Assembly (NCBI GenBank): GCA_039602395.1
Contig: JBCNJP010000025.1
Span: 47,077,980 to 47,141,979 of the forward strand
Direction: 5' to 3'
DNA length: 64,000 nt
Origin: Deinandra increscens subsp. villosa
Taxonomy: Eukaryota > Streptophyta > Magnoliopsida > Asterales > Asteraceae
Numbering within the stretch: position 1 is the first letter of the stretch; each line of letters opens with the position of its first letter. Made by a program: the position numbers and the translations under genes. Shown piece by piece: positions 59,095 through 64,000 of this stretch. The notes beneath the pieces are model-generated. The model searched no databases and was not told where the DNA came from. It saw only the letters and a list, made by a program, of their open reading frames with translations.

Positions 59095-60280
59095 CAGACA
59101 ACGATGTTTCAATATTCTTTTCTTCTTAAAGGAGGAGATGCTCTCTTGGATGCTAGAGTCGCTGCGCCCTAAATAACCCCATGCAACAATTTAGGGGTAG
59201 ATTGTTAGGTTAAGACTTTAGGTTGTTGCATTTAGGTTGTCACTTGTGTGTTGAATTTTTTGCGAAATGTCCCACTTAAGATCTGCGAAAAGCGTGTAGA
59301 CTTTTCACAAACCTTAATTCTATACTTAGGTGGTATGTTTAGAGTTCAGTAAGTCAAATTCTCACATTTTGTATTGTTACTCTGCCGAATTGAGATAGGA
59401 GCAGGTATCTCCTTTTGGCTTTTGGTGAATCATTCTATTGAATTATAGCTTAGATTCGACTAAGTTCACGTGTGCTTCTTCATTGATTCACTATTTCTCA
59501 CACCGGATCATCATCGTTGATCCACGAGAACTCAATCATAGCTATCTTGTATCAAGTGAGCTTCAATTGGATCATCTAGATCGAATGAACTCTGAGTCAA
59601 AACTAGAAGCTTTCATCGTATGGCGCTTTGATGGAGAAAGTGGAATTGTAATTATCTCAGGAACAAATCAAGAAGTCATCAGGATCCAAATTGTTGTTGA
59701 TCTGCTTCAGTTTACTCTTGAAGATCTGGAGAAGCTATTATCGTATTAGCTGTGATGCAGAATGGGAGCATTATGCCAAAGTCTTTTAGCAGACAACAAT
59801 GTTTCAATATTATTCTCTTCTTAAAGGAGGAGATGCTCTCTTGGATGCTAGAGTCGTAGCGCCCTAAACAACCCCATGCAACAACCTAGGGGGATATTGT
59901 TGGGTCAAGATTTTAGGTTGTTGCATTTAGGTTGTCTTGTGTGTGTTGAAGTTTTTGCGAAATGTCCCACTTAAGATCTGCGAAAAGTGTGTAGACTTTT
60001 CACAGACCTTAAGCCTATATATAGGTGGTATGTTTAGAGTTCAGCAAGTCGAATTCTCACATTTTGTATTGTTACTCTGCCGAATTGAGATACGAGCATG
60101 TATCTCCTTTCGGCTTCCGGTGAATCATTCTATTGAATTATAGCTTTGATTCGACTAATCATGTGTTCTTCTTCATCGATTCACTGTTTCTCGCACCGGA
60201 TCATCACTGTTGATCCACGACAGCTTAATCATAGCTATCGTGTATCAAGTGAGCTTCAATTAAATCATGTAGATTGATTA
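58885..60280 (+). repeat. 700-bp tandem duplication spanning ORF fragment and LTR
   Basis: Unit 1 begins at 58885 and unit 2 at 59585 (both ATGAACTCTGAGTCAAAA), with close similarity to about 60275. Each unit is a third-ORF C-terminus, a purine tract (TAGGGGTAGAT or TAGGGGGATAT), then an LTR-like block starting TGTTAGGTTAAGAC or TGTTGGGTCAAGAT, and a TGTATCAAGTGAGCTTCAATT stretch that could be the LTR end plus a variant primer site. It reads as LTR, tiny interior, LTR: an internally deleted element in tandem with its parent. Confidence 0.75.
59585..59749 (+). pseudogene. Third-ORF C-terminal fragment, copy 2
   Basis: MNSESKLEAFIVWRFDGESG and onward is nearly the same as copy 1 but ends early at a TAG after EDLEKLLSY through a small deletion. 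It lies between the two LTR-like blocks. Confidence 0.65.
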
Positions 60281-60829
60281 AAATGACCTACACTGTTCCA
60301 ATTAAGTAGCTTTACTTTTTAGCTGAGTTGGACTTTCAGTAACTTTGGATAGAATAGCGGATGTAGTAGAAATAATGTATTGAAGATCAACGATATAGGA
60401 TTTTGATTCGAATCCTCTTCGGATGAAAAATACATGGTTTTATAAGAGGTTCAGCGATTTTGTGAAAGAAAGTGGATTTAATAAGAATGGGAGATTAGAT
60501 CATTTTTTTTTTCTAGGTAAAAAACTGTGTTTTAAGTTTTCTTAAAGAAAAAGGCTTTATACCCATTATAGTGGTATAAAGTGTAATTTTTTTTTTTAAA
60601 TCTAGCCGTTGCAGGGGGAATTGAAATCTCAAGGGGAAATGAGACAAAAGAAAAAAATAAAGAAACAAGTCAGGAAGAACAAAACCAAAATTTGTTAGGA
60701 TGATACATCACCCGCATAAAAAGAGACCAATCAGTATGTTTTTGTGAGATCAGTGATTTGCCCTTAGAAAACTGAGTCCTAAATCATCAATAATCTTCTC
60801 CACCGAGACATGAATATCGTTGAAAGGAT
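60281..60829. other. Intergenic sequence without recognised features
   Basis: No gene. There are T-rich runs at 60505-60515 and 60587-60597. Confidence 0.45.
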
Positions 60830-61105
60830 GTTGTTTCTAGTTCTTCAAGTACATCAAACTAAGGTTAGCATAATAACATATACCATTTTTCCCTTATGCT
60901 TATTCAAGCGGATAGAGTTGTGAAGTTCAAGCACGTCAGGATGGATTTTTCACCATTGACTAATATGATTGATTCCAAATAAGTTTTGAAAGTTGCATGA
61001 AATAAAAAATATGAGCAACTGGTTCATCAAAGTTGTCACATAACAGTCAATCCAACCTGTATGGTCATTTTTGAAAGAGCAACAGTCTAACAGTACCACA
61101 TGTTG
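60830..61105 (-). pseudogene. LINE reverse-transcriptase C-terminal (zf-RVT) remnant
   Basis: One minus-strand frame gives CDNFDEPVAHIFYFMQLSKL IWNQS, close to the zf-RVT pattern C-x(4)-E-x(2)-x-H-[LI]-F-F ... L-x-x-[IV]-W of plant non-LTR elements. Stops and shifts interrupt the rest. The extent is approximate. Confidence 0.45.
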
Positions 61106-61817
61106 TTCCGGTCTTGGTTTAGCTCACACAAGCTTCGCACCTATGGGTTCATGGTGGCTAGTATAGGCTCATGGTTGAAAATCACAAGCCCTAATGGACC
61201 GATGCGTCTGTTCTTCCATCCCTACTCGTGTTTGAACTTTTATAGCTGATGAACACGAAAAATCCAAGATTACAAAAACTAAGAGCAAACAGGTTGGTTT
61301 AAAGGCAATACATCTTATGCACGGTTTGGTCTAAAAAGGTCAGCTAATACACCATGCGCACGAGACAATCAGGAAAGGGCATGGGGTCTTGAGGAGGAGG
61401 CGCCTCATCTCCTTCTAGATCAAAATTCATCAAAGTTGGTAAAACTGCGCTTTTTTTTTTCTTTTCTTTTTTTTTCTTTTTGGTAAAACTGAAGTTTTTT
61501 TACGATGATAGTGATATGTGAAAACAAGCAACGGAATGAAGAAACTATGAAGGGCCCCACTTGATAAAAATGTTGAATATAGAACATACAAGAGAGATGC
61601 GACTTCTTGTTGTAAAGAGAGTAACACCTTGCGTAGGTTATTTGCACCCCTCGGCAAATTTTATACTACACGCCTCAGAAAATTGAATCTTTTTTTACCT
61701 TAAATAATATCAAATTTAAACTCACTGCATAATTTAATAATAATATTAAACTTCCATAAAACTCAAGAGAACCCATAAAGCCAAAAAAAACCAAACTCAC
61801 AAAAAGACCAAATTAAC
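61106..61817. other. Downstream intergenic region of the PPR gene
   Basis: No second gene. The minus-strand poly-purine run at 61450-61480 produces Lys-rich artefact frames. The 3' untranslated region of the PPR gene should lie in the right part. Confidence 0.5.
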
Positions 61818-63569
61818 CTAGAGCTTGCCCATAACCTGCTCAGCTGACCTTTTCCTCACAACACCCCTTGAGCACAACTCATTCAGCACCTCTAATGCTT
61901 CCTCGGCTAACCCTTCATGAACCAACCCTTCGATTATAATCGAATAACTACCTTCTGTAGGCTTGCACCCCTTCTCAACCATATACCCCAAAAAGTCGAT
62001 GGCTCGATCAGTCTTCCGCGCCTTACAAAGTCCCAACATCACCGCATTGTAAGTTAACACATTCGGTATCACGCCTAACCCTTCTAGTTCATGAAGAAAC
62101 TTAATCGCGTCTTCCACTTTCCCCTCCCTACTCAACCCGCTTACAACCGAGGAGTAAGTGATGATATCCGGCTGCAACCCTTTTTCCTTCATTTCATCAA
62201 TCAGCATTATGGCCCGATCCGTTTTACCAATCTTTGACAACCCGTCGATCACGGTGTTGTAAGTGATCAGAACAGGCGAACACCCTTCAAAACTCAAGTG
62301 ATTAAGAATCTCGACGGCAAAATCTACCTTCCCGTCTTTACATAATGCCGTAAGCAGCGTGTTATAAGTCACAATATCAGGGTAACAGCCTCGCGAAACC
62401 ATGAGTTCCAAATACTCAATCGCCCGATCCATCTTCTTTTCTTTGCAAAAACCATGCAACAACGGGTTGTAACTTAGCGAATTCGGGGTGCAACCGTGTT
62501 TAGACATCTTTTCCAAGATATCAATCGCGCGTCCTAGCAACCCTCTTCGACATAAAAAGTTAATCAAGATGTTAAACGTGACAACACTCGGCGAACACCC
62601 TTTTCGCAACATATCCCCCACGAACTTCTCGGCTTCCATCCATTTACCCATGCTACACATACTACGCAACACAATATTATGCGTGACCACATTCGGTTGG
62701 CAACCCATCGACGTACCCATATCGTTCAAAAACTTAATTGCATCATCTAATCTCCCTTCTTTACAAAACCCGTTAATAAGCACATTATACGTAACAACAT
62801 CTGGCTTGCAACCTTTCTTTTTCATCTCATCAAGAAGCTTCATCGCTTGTCCCACTCCACTCGTCTTACAAGCCGCCTCTATCAAAATCGTGTAGGTAAT
62901 AACATCCGGGTAACATTCTTTCTGCATTTGTCGAGCCAAAACAACCATGGCTTCTTCGAGTTTCCCTTTATCACACAATGACCGCAAGATCGTGTTGTAA
63001 GTAACAACATCGGGGGCTACAGACATTTTATCAAACACCTTGAGTGCGTTATCAATCTCACCAGCCCTACAATACCCGCTTATCAAAACATTGTAAGTTA
63101 TGACATCAGGAACAGCACCAGATTGTTCAAGAATCTCCATAACCCTCGTGGCTTTACGTGTCTTCCCCAATCGACAAAACCCCCGAATCAAACTCGTACA
63201 CGGAAGTATATCAGGGATATCACCTCTATAAACCATGTTCTCCAGATACTCAAACCCTTGTTCCAGTTCACCGTTCCTGATCAATCTCTTGAGATGATTA
63301 TTATTCTCAAACTCCTCCAAGTTTCTTTTGCTGTTAACTCCGTTCAATTGCGACGTTTTCTCGCCGTTAACCGGCCTTCCATTTGGGCGAAATGTTTCAA
63401 ACTTCGTGACGCTTTTAATCTTTCGATTCAGAAACCCGTTGTTTTGGTTCAATTTACCGGTACCTACGGCAATTGAATTTGGTGCCCTAGATTTGTGATG
63501 TATGGTATGAGCATAATGAAATGAACAAAAGCCTTCATGGGTTTGCTTTATGGATACGACTGATTCCAT
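61818..63569 (-). CDS. P-class pentatricopeptide-repeat protein, At1g09900-like
   Basis: A single uninterrupted frame of 583 codons from ATG (63569-63567) to TAG (61820-61818), without introns, as is usual for this family. Residues 1-100 are a poorly conserved, Ser/Asn/Lys-rich leader compatible with an organelle transit peptide. From about residue 92 there are some 13-14 tandem 35-residue PPR motifs. Typical starts are PDVITYNVLISGYCRAGEID, PDVVTYNTILRSLCDKGKLE and PDIVTYNTLLTALCKDGKVD. The protein ends in a short tail (VVRKRSAEQVMGKL) with no E, DYW or SMR domain, so it is P-class. Such proteins bind organelle RNA sequence-specifically and act in its processing, stability or translation. 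The length and repeat pattern fit Arabidopsis At1g09900 (about 600 residues), from memory. The target RNA and organelle are not evident. This is the only clearly intact host gene in the window. Confidence 0.95.
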   Translation of the reverse strand: MESVVSIKQTHEGFCSFHYAHTIHHKSRAPNSIAVGTGKLNQNNGFLNRKIKSVTKFETFRPNGRPVNGEKTSQLNGVNSKRNLEEFENNNHLKRLIRNGELEQGFEYLENMVYRGDIPDILPCTSLIRGFCRLGKTRKATRVMEILEQSGAVPDVITYNVLISGYCRAGEIDNALKVFDKMSVAPDVVTYNTILRSLCDKGKLEEAMVVLARQMQKECYPDVITYTILIEAACKTSGVGQAMKLLDEMKKKGCKPDVVTYNVLINGFCKEGRLDDAIKFLNDMGTSMGCQPNVVTHNIVLRSMCSMGKWMEAEKFVGDMLRKGCSPSVVTFNILINFLCRRGLLGRAIDILEKMSKHGCTPNSLSYNPLLHGFCKEKKMDRAIEYLELMVSRGCYPDIVTYNTLLTALCKDGKVDFAVEILNHLSFEGCSPVLITYNTVIDGLSKIGKTDRAIMLIDEMKEKGLQPDIITYSSVVSGLSREGKVEDAIKFLHELEGLGVIPNVLTYNAVMLGLCKARKTDRAIDFLGYMVEKGCKPTEGSYSIIIEGLVHEGLAEEALEVLNELCSRGVVRKRSAEQVMGKL

Positions 63570-63849
63570 AATCAGACCATAAATTTGTGGATGAAAGGTT
63601 GTATCGATGATTCAATCGATCGAAATGAGATTTTGATTGTTTAATTCAAGAATGATGAAAGAGTAAATTGAAATGGGGAGAGTGGTGCTTACTGGAACAC
63701 GGGTAGGTGCCGCCTAATTTTCTTATCCAAATTTTGTCGAATGTTTCTGTTTGTGTTTGCGTTTGAAAAAGATTACGCTAATATCGTATGGGCCTAAGGC
63801 CCAATAAAAGTTTGTAAACACATACATCAATTGTAATCTATTTTTTAAG
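63570..63849 (-). promoter_or_regulatory. PPR gene promoter and 5' leader
   Basis: The only non-repeat DNA upstream of the gene before a transposon end at 63850, so the promoter is at most about 280 bp. No clear TATA box was seen. Confidence 0.6.
63789..63803. promoter_or_regulatory. Palindromic pair of site II (TGGGCC) elements
   Basis: TGGGCCTAAGGCCCA is a perfect inverted pair of TGGGCC motifs about 220 bp upstream of the PPR start codon. Site II motifs (TGGGCC/T) are known targets of TCP factors and are common in promoters of plant genes for organelle and ribosome functions, which suits a PPR gene. Confidence 0.65.
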
Positions 63850-64000
63850 TAGACGTGCAAATCAAGAACTGGTTTCGTCGAACTGAACCGATTTTAAGCC
63901 GGTTTCCGAATCGGTTAAAACCGGCTGAACCGGTTTCGTCGAACTGAACCGATTTTAAGCCGGTTTCTGAATCGGTTAAAACCGGCTTTGATCGAACCGA
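63850..64000 (+). mobile_element. Left end of a second hAT-like element (runs off the window)
   Basis: TAGACGTGCAAATC resembles the hAT-like TAGGGGTGCAAA start. It is followed by two 61-bp direct repeats (63866-63926 and 63927-63987, two differences near the start and middle) full of AACCGG/CCGGTT and GAACCGA motifs, the subterminal style seen at 39721-40766. Confidence 0.6.

Noticed and set aside
61420..61657. Two 75-codon Lys-rich minus frames
   Set aside because: They follow a poly-purine run and overlap each other in different frames.
62488..62895. Plus-strand frames opposite the PPR gene (also 63123-63476)
   Set aside because: These are antisense shadows of the PPR repeat codons.

Overview
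This is repeat-rich nuclear DNA from a flowering plant, most likely a eudicot and plausibly a composite (Asteraceae). That guess rests on the style of the LTR retrotransposons and a third retroelement ORF I associate with that family. It is inference, not proof. I support one clearly intact host gene: an intronless P-class pentatricopeptide-repeat (PPR) protein on the minus strand at 61818-63569. Almost everything else is nested, mostly dead or non-autonomous LTR retroelements, two hAT-like ends or elements, a TRIM remnant and a LINE scrap. Three runs of N, each exactly 500 bases (3537-4036, 19058-19557, 43168-43667), are scaffold placeholders. All lie at or near retroelement boundaries, so order and distance across them are not certain.

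Layout. 1-3536: end of a plus-strand long LTR, its tRNA-Met primer site and non-coding interior. 4037-11058: minus-strand large non-coding element with one complete 3.45 kb LTR. 11059-16745: AT-rich and CCACC-rich LTR-like sequence carrying a solo LTR (13011-13353, TSD ATAAT), three 50-bp hairpin repeats (15404-15527) and a hAT-type end. 16746-19055: complete 2.3 kb gag-less element with 98% identical LTRs. 19558-29188: long minus-strand LTR of another large non-coding element, interrupted by a solo LTR (20415-20925, TSD GTCGA) and by a complete gag-only element (22679-28840, TSD CTCAA). 29189-30844: 3' part of a related LTR in the opposite orientation. 30845-39340: pieces of plus-strand relatives of the gag-only element, including a decayed gag and a third ORF of unknown function. 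39721-40766: hAT-like element. 40767-43167: minus-strand Ty3/gypsy LTR and the end of its integrase. 43668-50114: another large non-coding element, minus strand. 50117-55464: truncated, mutated plus-strand Ty3/gypsy pol and its 2.6 kb LTR, fused to a TRIM interior and LTR (to 55697). 55698-60280: copia-type fragments, third-ORF fragments and LTRs, including a 700-bp tandem duplication. 60830-61100: LINE remnant. 61818-63850: PPR gene and promoter. 63850-64000: left end of a second hAT-like element.

The most interesting signal is in the gag-only family. Downstream of gag, three related copies (23828-24066, 36242-36482, 31026-31255) each carry three hairpins of about 60 nt at roughly 90-nt spacing. 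They share a core (TCTGCGT ... CGACCT around a small apical hairpin, often with a GNRA-type loop), while the outer stems differ in sequence from hairpin to hairpin yet mostly stay perfectly paired. That is the covariation expected of a functional RNA structure, and I do not recognise it as a described motif. The same elements carry short family-specific inverted motif arrays (for example GTTCGG/CCGAAC) just upstream of the TATA box in the LTR and again between the primer site and gag.
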